A stretch of 64,000 nucleotides of DNA, from NCBI RefSeq assembly GCF_014842925.1, contig NZ_JACYXJ010000006.1, positions 482,914 through 546,913 on the forward strand, given 5' to 3'. The notes under the pieces are model-generated. The model did not search any database. It was not told where the DNA came from and saw nothing but the letters and a program-made list of their open reading frames with translations. The translations under genes were made by a program, and so were the position numbers. This DNA comes from Roseibium polysiphoniae. Its GTDB lineage: Bacteria > Pseudomonadota > Alphaproteobacteria > Rhizobiales > Stappiaceae. Positions 1 to 8,514 of the stretch are shown here, piece after piece; the stretch's first letter is position 1, and each line of letters starts with the position of its first letter.

Positions 1-1128
1 CCGGCAAGGCGTAGACGTCCCGACGCGGCACCCACGCCATCCCGGGGGCTCGGCCACGGCGTTCATCCGCCGTCTCTCCCTCGAGATGCACTGTCCACCA
101 GAAGGGCAACTTCAAAGGCACCAGCACAAAATCCGCCGCAGGATTTCTCCCCGGCGTTTTGGCAAGGTCCTGGACCCTCAGGCCCGTCGCTCCGGGCCAT
201 TCAGGCACGGAAGTGGCGAGGCGCGTCAGGCTTTGCCTGCGCAGCCGTGTTCAAAATGTTTCTTCGGCAAAAGCTGTCACGCCTCGCCCGGGCTTTCTAT
301 CATGAAAGCTACGGATCCGCTCGTCGAACAGGCACTATGACCTTTTCAAGTCACCGCAAGGCGCCCTCCGGGACCGAACCACTCCCCCCGGACCCTGCGG
401 GACCCCGAGGATGACTTCCACCGGACCTGCCAAGACGCATGCGTTACCTGCGCCTCCCAGCCCCGCCCGGCTCGCCCCTCCCCGGCGGACGGTCCGCCAG
501 GGGCCCGTTGAGCGAGCACACCTGAAGTATACGACAGGGTCATGGGGGTGGGGATAAGTTATTTTGCGGAAGGATGGAGGATGGGGGCCGAAAGCGGACA
601 GGCGGGTTCGTCCGCAAAGTCATTGTAGCGCACATTCGCACAGATCAGATTCGCGACCGGATTCGGCCCAGAGCGGACAATTGTCCCGATTACGGCAAAG
701 GTCCACTACGTGCCACTTTTACCGAATGCCACAATTTGCATGGTGTGTGGCAACGCGCTTTAAAGCTAAAATTGTCAGACAGAAAGTGACCGAAGTCGGT
801 CGGTGGCACATTCTTTTATTGCCTTGGTTCAGGCGTGACAAACACCGATTGCTTCCCATGACATCCCGACACTTTAAACCGACTGCGCCGTCTTGGAGAT
901 CAAGTGCGGCATCTGCTGAGGGTCGCAGAATACTCATGATCTCTGTCATCGACGATAGTCGTATCTATCATTCATCGAGTGTGGTACCAGTAGGGTTCTG
1001 GTTAGAGTTGAATTCAAATTCAACGTTGCCAATTCGAATCTTCTAAACGAACTGATCACCACAAGCTGGCCTCGGAGCTCTTTGCGGCTCCTGGGCTGCA
1101 GTGCCTATGGGCGCATGAAGGAGCGGCA
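1..1128. other. Non-coding or unassigned start of window
   Basis: I see no convincing gene here. The open frames are short, overlap one another on both strands, and show no recognisable domain. From about 950 the stretch becomes AT-richer, as expected of a promoter region for the gene starting at 1129. A fragment of a gene lying mainly outside the window cannot be excluded for the first few hundred bases. Confidence 0.5.
1007..1024. promoter_or_regulatory. Inverted repeat upstream of the ATP-grasp gene
   Basis: Perfect 8-bp arms GTTGAATT and AATTCAAC are separated by two bases, about 105 bp before the GTG start at 1129. The shape fits a dimeric regulator site. No regulator gene lies nearby, so an operator role is only a guess. 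Confidence 0.3.
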
Positions 1129-2277
1129 GTGAGAAATTCGATTGTGGACGTAACTGATATGCTGAACGGTGCGCATACGCGGACCGAGCACGCGCGGCAC
1201 CGCCTGGGTGGCTTGCCTCTTGCTCCCGACGAAAGGTCCGCGTTCGCAAGCAAACGCGACGAGACGATCGAAATCGTCATCGCACCCCAGCCCGCCGGCA
1301 TAGCAGCGCATCGACGGAATGTCGGGATCGAGATCGACGAAGCGCTGGTTCAAAAGATCCTTTCCGACCGTTATCAACTCGTCACCATCACCCAGATCCG
1401 GACACGCCGCGATCTCGAACGGCTGGCGATCCGGCGGCCCGACCTCGTATTCTCGGGGGTGAAATACTTCACTTTTGATGGTGAAGACCTTTGGCTGAAC
1501 GACTTTCTCGAAGTGCACGGGATCGCCTATATCGCATCGGACAGGTCTGCACTGGACAACGAACACGACAAGGCTCGTGCCAAGAGTTTGGTTCGCGCTG
1601 CCAATGTCGCCACGGCTGAGTTTTTCCTCACTGCACCGGGCGAACACCCGACCGCCGGCACCCTCCCTCTTCCCTTTCCACTCTTTGTAAAGCCCGTAAC
1701 CGGTGGAGACAGCCGAGGCGTTGACGCCAAGTCTGTTGTCCACGACTTTGACAGTTTCCGGCGCAAAGTGTCTGGTATCCATGAAAACCAAATGTCCCAG
1801 GCTTTGGTCGAGACCTATCTGTCTGGCCGGGAATACAGTGTCGGCATACTCGAGGACGCCTCCAACGGTGAACTGCGCGCGATGCCTGTAGAAATCATCG
1901 CCGCGCCGAACAGCAACGGGGACCGTATTCTCGACTATGATGTCAAGAAGCAAGATTCCGAAGCCGTCGCGCCAGTGACAGACGCGGCGACGCGCCTGAA
2001 GCTTGGCACCATTGCCAAGGAGGCATTCCGGGCCCTGGGCGGCAAGTCCTTGGGACGTATCGACATCAAGATGAGCCACGCAAATGTGCCGAATTTCATA
2101 GAAGCGAACCTGATGCCCGGCCTGCGCAGAGGTTATTTCTATCGCTCCTGTCTGCTTAACCTCGACATGACTTACGAGGCAATGATTTTGGCAATTGCTG
2201 ACAATGGCCTCGCAACAAGAAGCGAAACTCCTGACCACACTGAGCGCGATTTGGTTGGACAAACACTGATCGGATGA
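1129..2277 (+). CDS. ATP-grasp protein, D-alanine-D-alanine ligase-like
   Basis: The 382-residue protein has the D-Ala-D-Ala ligase ATP-grasp layout. An N-terminal pre-ATP region runs to about residue 140. Then come the nucleotide-binding lysine and glycine loop (FVKPVTGGDSRGV), the ETYLSGREYSVGIL segment, and the metal and substrate motifs RIDIKM and FIEANLMPGL. The family joins a carboxylate to an amine through an acyl-phosphate. The substrate is unknown, and the typical serine/arginine substrate loop of true Ddl was not recognised, so a peptide or natural-product ligase role is as likely as a cell-wall role. The GTG start is chosen because AAGGAG lies six bases upstream; the first in-frame ATG would be residue 11. 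It is followed by two small genes and is not near murein genes. Confidence 0.75.
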   Translation: MRNSIVDVTDMLNGAHTRTEHARHRLGGLPLAPDERSAFASKRDETIEIVIAPQPAGIAAHRRNVGIEIDEALVQKILSDRYQLVTITQIRTRRDLERLAIRRPDLVFSGVKYFTFDGEDLWLNDFLEVHGIAYIASDRSALDNEHDKARAKSLVRAANVATAEFFLTAPGEHPTAGTLPLPFPLFVKPVTGGDSRGVDAKSVVHDFDSFRRKVSGIHENQMSQALVETYLSGREYSVGILEDASNGELRAMPVEIIAAPNSNGDRILDYDVKKQDSEAVAPVTDAATRLKLGTIAKEAFRALGGKSLGRIDIKMSHANVPNFIEANLMPGLRRGYFYRSCLLNLDMTYEAMILAIADNGLATRSETPDHTERDLVGQTLIG

Positions 2278-2398
2278 ACGTCAATGCCGTCGACGGCCCG
2301 CTCTGGCCGGCGAATTTCAGATAAACAACCGAAGTGGGCTGCACAATCCTGCCGCCCGACGGCCGACGAGCGAACTGGTTCACCAGAGAGGAAATTGG

Positions 2399-2533
2399 AT
2401 GTCCAAAGGCGATAAGACACGCGGAAACCGCGAGACCAAAAAACCCAAGAAAGTCAAGGCAAAGGTGCTGGCAACCGCAGACTTCAATAAAGGTAAGAGG
2501 GTGCCGGTTCTCGGCGAAAAGAAGGCCAAGTAA
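2399..2533 (+). CDS. 44-residue lysine-rich basic protein
   Basis: A short frame starts MSKGDKTRGNRETKKPKK and ends with GEKKAK. About a third of the residues are lysine or arginine, there are no cysteines, and the ATG is preceded by GAGAGG at good spacing. The pattern 'MSKG...GNRETKKPKK' recalls small conserved hypothetical proteins of rhizobia; this is recollection, not a search. A nucleic-acid-binding or ribosome-associated role is possible from charge alone, but no function is known. It begins about 120 bp after the ATP-grasp gene on the same strand. Confidence 0.7.
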   Translation: MSKGDKTRGNRETKKPKKVKAKVLATADFNKGKRVPVLGEKKAK

Positions 2534-2602
2534 ACCAACGAGACCTAGCTCTTCAGGATTGGCGCTTTGTAGCACCAAACGCGCTGATCTTGGGGGTAGT
2601 TG

Positions 2603-2944
2603 ATGTCGTCATCAGCCGATGTGAATGCCCTGGTAGAGACGCTTTGCCGAGCGGGCAATGAGGGGAGCTATCGCTTGATGACGCCCAGTAAACGCTACAT
2701 ATGTCAGACATACCGACATGTCGAACGTGGCAAAGGGGTGGCGAAGCAGCTGGTGCTTGTCCAAGCATCTGCGATCGAGTGCAAGTCTTCGGCCGAAGCG
2801 GAGAGGCGCGCGCAACGGATGTTTGACGGTGGCTCATATGCTGGTGCCGATGCATTCATGATCGAAGTTGATGTCGAACTCGGCGACTACAGTGACCCAA
2901 CCTTCATTGTCCGTCTCGGGGACGTGCCGCCTTTGGATCTATGA
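2603..2944 (+). CDS. Hypothetical protein, 113 residues
   Basis: No family recognised. The protein is soluble, with no signal or membrane segment. It has a central alpha/beta-like stretch (RYICQTYRHVERGKGVAKQLVLVQASAIECKSSAEAERRAQRMF) and an acidic C-terminus. The ATG at 2603 follows a G-rich stretch (TGGGGGTAG) that can act as a ribosome binding site; a TTG one codon upstream is an alternative. It lies on the same strand as the preceding small basic protein, about 70 bp downstream, and ends at the edge of a repeat cluster. Confidence 0.6.
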   Translation: MSSSADVNALVETLCRAGNEGSYRLMTPSKRYICQTYRHVERGKGVAKQLVLVQASAIECKSSAEAERRAQRMFDGGSYAGADAFMIEVDVELGDYSDPTFIVRLGDVPPLDL

Positions 2945-3148
2945 GTTGTGCTTTCAACAGACCTCCGGATAGAGCAGGCATCGATTTCGATCCACACAAC
3001 GACCCGTTGGTTGGCTAAGTGGACCCTACAAACAAACTCCAACGAATGACTGCTCTCCGCCCATCCGGTGAATTCGCTGCATTTCGAATGAGTGTCTGCT
3101 CTCGGAATGCGGTCTCAACTCGTCGAACAACCGATTTGGAGGCGCAAA

Positions 3149-3253
3149 GCGGTCGATTTCCGTGAAGTAAGCTACGGGGTTTCGCAGTGCGACCCGCACC
3201 CCTCTGACCGCTGCCGTAAGGTGGATTGGATCCCCGCACAAGGCGGGGATGAC
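3149..3253 (+). repeat. Long repeat unit, copy 1
   Basis: An approximately 105-bp unit runs from the CGATTTCCG segment through AAGCTACGGGG, GTGCGACCCGCACCCCTCTG and CTGCCG to the palindrome ending GGGGATGAC. It matches the unit at 4612-4715 over its whole length with a few mismatches and small gaps. The 3' half also matches 3694-3758. Confidence 0.75.
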
Positions 3254-3693
3254 AGCTGAGATTGTGGCAACCGCTTCGCCTCCCCTCTGCCGTCATCCCA
3301 TGGCTCGACCATGGGATCCATGCCGTTCCACCTCCCCAATGGAGGGCTTTCCCGAATGGGTCAGGCCCTGCAATGACGGAGGAGAGTGTGTTTTCAGCAG
3401 CATGAGGCTTTGCCTTGGCCCTGGATTCATCACGAGGTGGTCGAAAGATTTCGCGACTTTTCCTCCTGCTGCCTTCCCTGCGCAGGCAGGGATCCAGTAA
3501 TCGTAGGCACGTCTGCAAGAGCCGTGTGGTTCCGGCGTGCTGGGTCCCGGATCTTCGCTCCGCTCGTCCGGGAAGGCATGGTGTTTGTGGCAAGGCCACC
3601 ACACCCACTGCTGTCATCCCCGTCTTGTGCGGGGATCTATTGATACCCGAAGCATATAGGTCAAGGCAGCGAAGGAACGGCGATCTCCAGCCC

Positions 3694-3758
3694 CCTCGCA
3701 CCGCCCCTCTGGCCGCTGCCATGCGGTGGATTGGATCCCCGCACAAGGCGGGGATGAC
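3694..3758 (+). repeat. Repeat unit, partial copy
   Basis: This is the 3' half of the long repeat: CGCACCGCCCCTCTGGCCGCTGCC followed by the GATCCCCGCACAAGGCGGGGATGAC palindrome, seen here without the upstream AAGCTACGGGG portion. Confidence 0.7.
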
Positions 3759-4057
3759 CGCCGAGGGTGTGGCACCCCCTCGCCTCTCCTCCGCCGTCAT
3801 CCCATGACTTGATCACTTTCGACCTCGGGGACACCATGCCGATACGTTTCCGACAAAGGATGGGCTCCCCGAGTGGCTCGGTCACGGCATGGATTGCAGG
3901 GTCAGGCCCTGCAATGACGGAGGCGATCGCTTTGCCTCACGCCCGTTGCGGCCGTTGGTGCATGACGCGGTAGATGACTGCTTCGAGCCCTACTTGACCG
4001 TTGCCGTGCGGCGCACGACTGTCGGACCTTGAGACTTATTGCCGTGAGAGCGAGCTG

Positions 4058-4612
4058 ATGAAATTGCTGACGCCAAATATTGATCACCTCCCCGCATATG
4101 TCTCGGCGCTTCGAAGAGGCTGGTCTCCAGACAACTTGCGTCCTGAAGCTGCACAAGAGCAAGTCGCGATCATATCGAAGGATGCTGCTTCGTTCGTGTC
4201 AAATCTCGATAACCCGAATGCAAAGGGTGGTCCCATTACCTTGCCAGACGGCTCGAAAGTGCCTCGATTGCCGAGTATCCGCAGGTGGATATGGGATGAA
4301 GAGTTTTGCGGCCACATAAGTTTACGATGGAAGCCAGGGACCGAAGACTTGCCGCCTACGTGTTCTGGCCACATCGGTTATGCTGTCGTGCCCTGGCGAA
4401 GAGGAGAAGGGTTGGCGTCCGCTGCGCTCGTCGCCGTTTTGCCGGAAGCAAAGTCGGTTGGATTGAAGTACGTTGACATCACGACCAGCCCTGACAATCC
4501 GGCATCCGTACGTGTCATCGAAAAGGCGGGCGGCACGTTTGTCCGACGCTATACTGCGGACAAAGCTCTTGGCGGACATGAGACGATCGAGTTCAAAATC
4601 GCGCTGATGTAG
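4058..4612 (+). CDS. GNAT-family N-acetyltransferase
   Basis: This 184-residue protein belongs to the GNAT acyl-CoA transferase fold. The acetyl-CoA binding region is visible as GHIGYAVVPWRRGEGLASAAL (about residues 104-124). It is followed by the usual beta4-alpha4 segment VDITTSPDNPASVRVIEKAGG, where a late asparagine and 'VIEKAGG' are typical. The N-terminus MKLLTPNIDHLPAYVSALRRGW is also typical of the group. The ATG at 4058 is preferred over an upstream in-frame start because homologous proteins begin here and GAGAGCGAG precedes it. The acceptor is unknown. The gene is flanked on both sides by copies of the same long intergenic repeat. Confidence 0.8.
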   Translation: MKLLTPNIDHLPAYVSALRRGWSPDNLRPEAAQEQVAIISKDAASFVSNLDNPNAKGGPITLPDGSKVPRLPSIRRWIWDEEFCGHISLRWKPGTEDLPPTCSGHIGYAVVPWRRGEGLASAALVAVLPEAKSVGLKYVDITTSPDNPASVRVIEKAGGTFVRRYTADKALGGHETIEFKIALM

Positions 4613-4715
4613 CGGACGATTTCCGGGAGGCAAGCTACGGGGTCGGCAGTGCGACCCGCACCCCTCTGGCCGCTGCCGCAACGTGGACTGGATCCCCGCA
4701 CAAGGCGGGGATGAC
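4612..4715 (+). repeat. Long repeat unit, copy 2
   Basis: This second near-full-length copy of the 105-bp unit begins at the stop codon of the acetyltransferase gene and ends at GGGGATGAC. It is in the same orientation as the copy at 3149-3253, so the acetyltransferase gene sits between direct repeats. Confidence 0.75.
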
Positions 4716-4769
4716 CGGCGTGGGTGAGAGGCGGGCGTTTGTGTTCCCGGCCCGCCGCGCGTCAGATTG

Positions 4770-5816
4770 TCAGACGAGACAGCCCAGAAGTTCGGCCTCG
4801 GAGATCAGGCCGACGGGGTCCTTGCCGTCGGCGACGAGGACCGGGCCGGAGGCTTCCTGTTTCATGCGGATGACCTCGCGCAGGGGCGTTCCCGGGGCGC
4901 AGGAGGGCGCACCGGCCGGCGGAACCTCTCCATTCAGCTCGACCATGACGTCACGGGCGCGCAGGACATTGAGCGGGTTCATGTGGCCGACGAAATCCGC
5001 CACATAGGGCGTTGCCGGCTTGCGCACGATCTGCTGCGGTGTGCCGAGCTGGATGACGCGGCCGCCTTCCATGATGGCGATGCGTGAGCCGATCTTGGCG
5101 GCCTCGTCGAGGTCATGGCTGACGAAGATGATGGTGCGGTTGAGGCTCTTTTGCAGGTCGAGCAGTTCGTCCTGAAGCCGGTCGCGAATGAGCGGATCGA
5201 GGGCGGAGAACGGCTCGTCCATCAGGAGGATCGGCGCTTCCGTCGCAAAGGCCCGGGCCAGGCCAACGCGCTGCTGCATGCCGCCGGACAGTTCATGAAC
5301 GAATTTTTCGCCCCAGCCATCGAGGCCGACAAGCTTGAGCTGATCGTTGACCCGGTCGCGGCGTTCCCTGGGCGTGACGCCGGAGAGCTCTAGGCCAAAG
5401 CCGACGTTTTCAGCCACCGTGCGCCAGGGCAGAAGGGCAAATTGCTGGAACACCATGGCGATGCGCGAGCGGCGCAGCTGACGCAGTTCCTCCGGCGTAC
5501 AGCTTTCCGGATTGCACATCATGTCGCCGTCGTCCACCTCGACAGATCCCCGGATCACCGGGTTGAGGCCATTGACGGCGCGCAGGAGCGTGGACTTGCC
5601 CGAGCCGGACAGGCCCATGAGAACGATCACCTCGCCCTCGTTGATGTCGAAAGTGGCGCCGGCGACGCCGAGGATCTGGCCGGTTTCGGACTGGATGTCT
5701 TCGCGGCTCCTGCCCTGATCGATCAGCGGCAGGGCGCTTTCCGGATTGTCGCCGAAAACGATATCGACGTCCTTGAAGGAGACAATCGGATTGGGGGTCA
5801 CGTTGGTCTGCGTCAT
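4770..5816 (-). CDS. choV: Choline/betaine ABC transporter ATP-binding protein
   Basis: This is the ATPase of the ChoXWV quaternary-amine importer (ProV/OpuAA family). It has Walker A GLSGSGKST near residue 70, a Q-loop in MVFQQFALLPW, the signature ELSGGMQQR, Walker B ILLMDEPFS and the switch histidine in FVSHD. The N-terminal extension (residues 1-50) containing 'DIVFGDNPESALPLIDQGRSR' is typical of glycine-betaine/choline ATPases. The C-terminal part holds a short CBS-like segment (VLVADGKDPVGLISEAEL). The protein is 348 residues. The start ATG sits in a TGATG junction with choW; a GTG one codon upstream is possible. It is last in choX-choW-choV, divergent from betIAB. Confidence 0.93.
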   Translation of the reverse strand: MTQTNVTPNPIVSFKDVDIVFGDNPESALPLIDQGRSREDIQSETGQILGVAGATFDINEGEVIVLMGLSGSGKSTLLRAVNGLNPVIRGSVEVDDGDMMCNPESCTPEELRQLRRSRIAMVFQQFALLPWRTVAENVGFGLELSGVTPRERRDRVNDQLKLVGLDGWGEKFVHELSGGMQQRVGLARAFATEAPILLMDEPFSALDPLIRDRLQDELLDLQKSLNRTIIFVSHDLDEAAKIGSRIAIMEGGRVIQLGTPQQIVRKPATPYVADFVGHMNPLNVLRARDVMVELNGEVPPAGAPSCAPGTPLREVIRMKQEASGPVLVADGKDPVGLISEAELLGCLV

Positions 5817-6661
5817 CACTTTGCCCCCTGGCCATCGTGCGTCTGGAAGAAGCGGTCGAGAATAATGGCGATCAGAACGATGGCGACGCCAACTTCAAAG
5901 CCCTTGGCGATGTCCGCCCGGCCCAGGGCCCGGACGATCTCGGTGCCAAGACCCGGCGCGCCGACCATGCCGGCAATCACCACCATCGACAGGGACAACA
6001 TGATGGTCTGGGTCAGGCCCGCCATGATCTGCGGCAGGGCATAGGGCAGCTCTATCTTCCACAGGATCTGCGACTTGGTGGCGCCAAAGGCATGGCCGGC
6101 TTCCAGCAGATGGGTTGGTGTCGAGGACACGCCCAATTGGGTCAAGCGGATCGGCGCTGGAACGGCGAAGATAACCGTTGCCACAAGGCCGGGCACCATG
6201 CCGAGACCGAAGAGGATCAGCGCCGGGATCAGGTACACGAAGGTCGGGATCGTCTGCATCATGTCCAAGATCGGACGCATGAAGAGATAAAGCTTGGGGC
6301 GGTGAGCTGCGGCCACGCCGACGGGCACACCAATGACCACGCAGACGAAGGTGGCGGCCACGACCAGGGCCAGCGTTTCCATCGTCTCTTCCCAGTAGCC
6401 CTGGTTGATAATGAAGAGCAGGCTGACGGCGACGAAAACGGGAAAGGAGAACGAGCGTCGGACGGCGTAGGCGAGAGCGGCGACAACGGCCACAACGACC
6501 AGGGGGTGCGGTGCCAGCAGGATCCAGAGAATGCCGTCGATCATGGTTTCGAGGGCAAGGGATATGCCGTCGAACAGCCAATAGGCATTGTCGGTGAGCC
6601 AGTCGACCAGCGTCTTGGCGAATTTTCCGATCGGGATCTTGTTGTCAGTCAGCCAGTCCAA
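5816..6661 (-). CDS. choW: Choline/betaine ABC transporter permease
   Basis: A 281-residue integral membrane protein of the ProW/OpuAB family. After an N-terminal region with the first hydrophobic segments there are several transmembrane helices. The binding-protein-dependent permease loop that docks the ATPase is EAGHAFGATKSQILWKIELPYALP. It forms the channel of the ChoXWV importer in the inner membrane. It lies 75 bp after choX, with a strong hairpin between them, and its stop overlaps the choV start, so translational coupling is likely. Confidence 0.93.
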   Translation of the reverse strand: MDWLTDNKIPIGKFAKTLVDWLTDNAYWLFDGISLALETMIDGILWILLAPHPLVVVAVVAALAYAVRRSFSFPVFVAVSLLFIINQGYWEETMETLALVVAATFVCVVIGVPVGVAAAHRPKLYLFMRPILDMMQTIPTFVYLIPALILFGLGMVPGLVATVIFAVPAPIRLTQLGVSSTPTHLLEAGHAFGATKSQILWKIELPYALPQIMAGLTQTIMLSLSMVVIAGMVGAPGLGTEIVRALGRADIAKGFEVGVAIVLIAIILDRFFQTHDGQGAK

Positions 6662-6697
6662 ATTCAGCCCCCGTTTTAGTTTGGTCCTGATACAGCT

Positions 6698-6720
6698 GCG
6701 CCGGGGACGGACCCCGGCGC
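6698..6720 (-). other. Intercistronic stem-loop between choX and choW
   Basis: Perfect 9-bp arms GCGCCGGGG and CCCCGGCGC flank a 5-base loop. There is no T-tract after it on the minus strand, so full termination is unlikely. Such hairpins just after a binding-protein gene usually protect the upstream mRNA and raise binding-protein output relative to the membrane subunits. That role is inferred here. Confidence 0.65.
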
Positions 6721-6736
6721 AACATGTTGTCGGTGA

Positions 6737-7681
6737 TTAGAGGCCCAGCGCGCCCTTGACGGCTGCGAAGGAGTCGCCGCCATCGATGGTCTTGACGCCT
6801 TTCAGCCAACCTTCGAAGGTGGCCGGATGGGTCTTGAGCCAGGCCTTGGCCGCATCCGTCGGCTCTTCGCCGTCGTTGAGGATCGCGCCCATGATCTCGT
6901 TTTCCATGGCCAGTGAGAACTCAAGGTTTTCCAGGAACTTGCCAACGTTCGGGCATTCGGTAACATAACCGGCGCGGACGTTGGTGTGCACGGTGGCACC
7001 GCCGTAGTTCGGGCCGAAGAAGTCATCGCCGCCATCGAGATAGGCCATCTCGAAGTTGGCGTTCATCGGATGCGGCTCCCAGCCGAGGAAGACCACGTCC
7101 TGGTCACGCTTTTCGGAGCGGGCGACCTGGGCGAGCATGCCCTGCTCGGAGGATTCCACAACTTCAAAACCCTCGAGGCCGAAGGCGTTGGCGTCGATCA
7201 TGTCGATGATCAGGCGGTTGCCGTCGTTGCCAGCTTCAATGCCGTAGATCTTGCCGTCGAGTTCGTCCTTGAACTTTGCGATGTCGGCGAAGCTCTTGAG
7301 GCCCTTGTCGTAGGTGTATTTCGGCACGGCGAGCGTGTATTTCGCGCCTTCCAGATTGGTCCGGACCGTCTCCACGGAGCCGTCTTCACGGTAAGCGGCG
7401 ATGTCGCCTTCCATGGTCGGCATCCAGTTGCCGAGAAACACGTCGATGTCCTTGTTCTTCAGCGACGCATAGGTCACCGGAACGGACAGGATCTTGGTTT
7501 CGGTCTCATAGCCCAGCGCCTCGAGCACGGTCGTCGTGGCGGCAGTGGTGGCCGTGATGTCTGTCCAACCGACATCCGAGAAGCGGACCGTCTTGCAGCT
7601 GTCGGGCTCGGCTGCAGCGGCAGCGCCTGTCAGCATGACAGACATGGCAACACCGCCAGCGAGCTTGGCAAAAAGGTTCAT
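6737..7681 (-). CDS. choX: Choline-binding periplasmic protein
   Basis: The 314-residue precursor carries a Sec signal peptide (MNLFAKLAGGVAMSVMLTGAAAAAE, cleavage probably after the alanine run) and an OpuAC-type mature domain: VRFSDVGWTDITATTAATTTVLEALGYETETKILSVPVTYASLKNKDIDVFLGNWMPTME. It delivers choline to ChoW in the periplasm. The ATG at 7681 is favoured over upstream in-frame codons because GGAGGA lies just before it and the signal peptide then starts properly. It is the first gene of choXWV. Its promoter region is shared with betI and contains a BetI-type palindrome, so choline-dependent derepression is expected. Confidence 0.92.
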   Translation of the reverse strand: MNLFAKLAGGVAMSVMLTGAAAAAEPDSCKTVRFSDVGWTDITATTAATTTVLEALGYETETKILSVPVTYASLKNKDIDVFLGNWMPTMEGDIAAYREDGSVETVRTNLEGAKYTLAVPKYTYDKGLKSFADIAKFKDELDGKIYGIEAGNDGNRLIIDMIDANAFGLEGFEVVESSEQGMLAQVARSEKRDQDVVFLGWEPHPMNANFEMAYLDGGDDFFGPNYGGATVHTNVRAGYVTECPNVGKFLENLEFSLAMENEIMGAILNDGEEPTDAAKAWLKTHPATFEGWLKGVKTIDGGDSFAAVKGALGL

Positions 7682-7837
7682 GGAAATGTCCTCCGTTATT
7701 GACTTCGCAACATGATTAGCAGGCAACCGGCGCGACACAACAGTTCTGCGGCTGAATTGTCGCTCGATGACACCTACTGAAAATCCCCTATGCGACCAAA
7801 AGAAACATTATGCATTTACTTTTGCAAGTTTTCATTG

Positions 7838-7851
7838 ATTGAACGTTCAAT
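7838..7851. promoter_or_regulatory. BetI operator palindrome
   Basis: A perfect 14-bp palindrome, ATTGAACGTTCAAT, lies in an AT-rich context 34 bp before betI and about 155 bp before choX. It matches the TTGAACGTTCAA-type core known for the choline-responsive repressor BetI. It is positioned to autoregulate betIAB and could also control choXWV. Confidence 0.8.
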
Positions 7852-7884
7852 TAAAAATAAAAAGGATAAGAATTGGAGATGCAA

Positions 7885-8514
7885 ATGCCGAAGATCGGAA
7901 TGGAAGCCGAGCGCCGCAGAACGCTGATCGCAGCCACGGTAGACGCGATCCATGAGAAAGGCTTTTCAGACGTGACGGTGGCCCAGATTGCCAAGCGCGC
8001 CGGCGTCTCAAGCGGCCTTGCGCTACACTATTTCGGCAGCAAGGATCAGCTTCTGGCCGCGACCATGCGGCATCTTCTCAAGGATCTTGGAGACGGCATC
8101 CGCGAGCGGCTGGCGAACGCCGGCAACCCGCGTGAGCGAATCTCAGCGATCATCGAAGGCAATTTTGCGCCCGGACAGTTTCGCGAGGCGGTGATTGCCG
8201 CCTGGCTCGCTTTCTACGTCCAGTCGCGCACCACCCAGAACAACAAGCGGCTGCTGCAAATCTATTCCGGGCGTCTGGCCTCAAACCTGACCTACAACCT
8301 GCGTCACTTCATGCCGCGGGAAGACGCCAGGCAGGTCGCCGAAGGCACTGCCTCCATGATTGACGGCGTGTGGATCCGGCAGGCCCTGCGCGACGGCCCA
8401 AGCGATGCCGCTTCGGCCGTCGGCATGGTCGAAGCCTATGTCGAGACACAGATCAAGTACCACCACGACATGAGCGCCCTGCGCAAAGTCGCAAGAATGA
8501 ATGCCCTGCAATGA
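7885..8514 (+). CDS. betI: BetI, choline-responsive TetR repressor
   Basis: This TetR-family repressor (209 residues) senses choline and controls betaine synthesis. The N-terminal helix-turn-helix is [27 protein letters not shown], and the C-terminal ligand domain has the BetI character [31 protein letters not shown]. The start [12 protein letters not shown] matches the usual BetI beginning, and GGAG lies six bases before this ATG; the in-frame ATG two codons upstream and a TTG are less likely. The stop overlaps the betA start (ATGA), so the two are translationally coupled. Confidence 0.93.
   Translation: MPKIGMEAERRRTLIAATVDAIHEKGFSDVTVAQIAKRAGVSSGLALHYFGSKDQLLAATMRHLLKDLGDGIRERLANAGNPRERISAIIEGNFAPGQFREAVIAAWLAFYVQSRTTQNNKRLLQIYSGRLASNLTYNLRHFMPREDARQVAEGTASMIDGVWIRQALRDGPSDAASAVGMVEAYVETQIKYHHDMSALRKVARMNALQ

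Larger units (their letters stand above)
2945..4057. repeat. Cluster of GGGGATGAC-type intergenic repeats
   Basis: No gene is supported in this 1.1-kb stretch. It is filled with short palindromic units: GATCCCCGCACAAGGCGGGG at about 3229 and 3732, an inverted version at 3612-3636, CATCCCATGG-type units near 3293 and 3795, and a shared GGTCAGGCCCTGCAATGACG segment near 3360 and 3900. Open frames here are artefacts of the repeats. Such dispersed intergenic palindromes are common in alphaproteobacteria. Confidence 0.75.

Noticed and set aside
1020..1045. Possible tRNA T-arm (AATTCGAATC)
   Set aside because: No matching acceptor, D or anticodon arm could be folded around it.
564..1046. 160-codon open frame near the window start
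   Set aside because: It overlaps other frames on both strands, has no recognised domain, no ribosome binding site and a composition unlike the real genes nearby.
1105..2262. 385-codon frame on the minus strand opposite the ATP-grasp gene
   Set aside because: It is the antisense shadow of a gene with clear ATP-grasp motifs; the antisense protein has none.
3229..3758. CRISPR array from the recurring GATCCCCGCACAAGG units
   Set aside because: Units are irregularly spaced, occur in both orientations and have no constant-length spacers or cas genes.
3015..3807. Long open frames on both strands in the repeat cluster
   Set aside because: They run through multiple palindromic repeat units and encode repeated DNA rather than protein domains.
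5837..6679. 280-codon plus-strand frame inside choW
   Set aside because: It is a shadow of the high-GC permease gene and is extremely rich in Gly, Asp and His without any domain.
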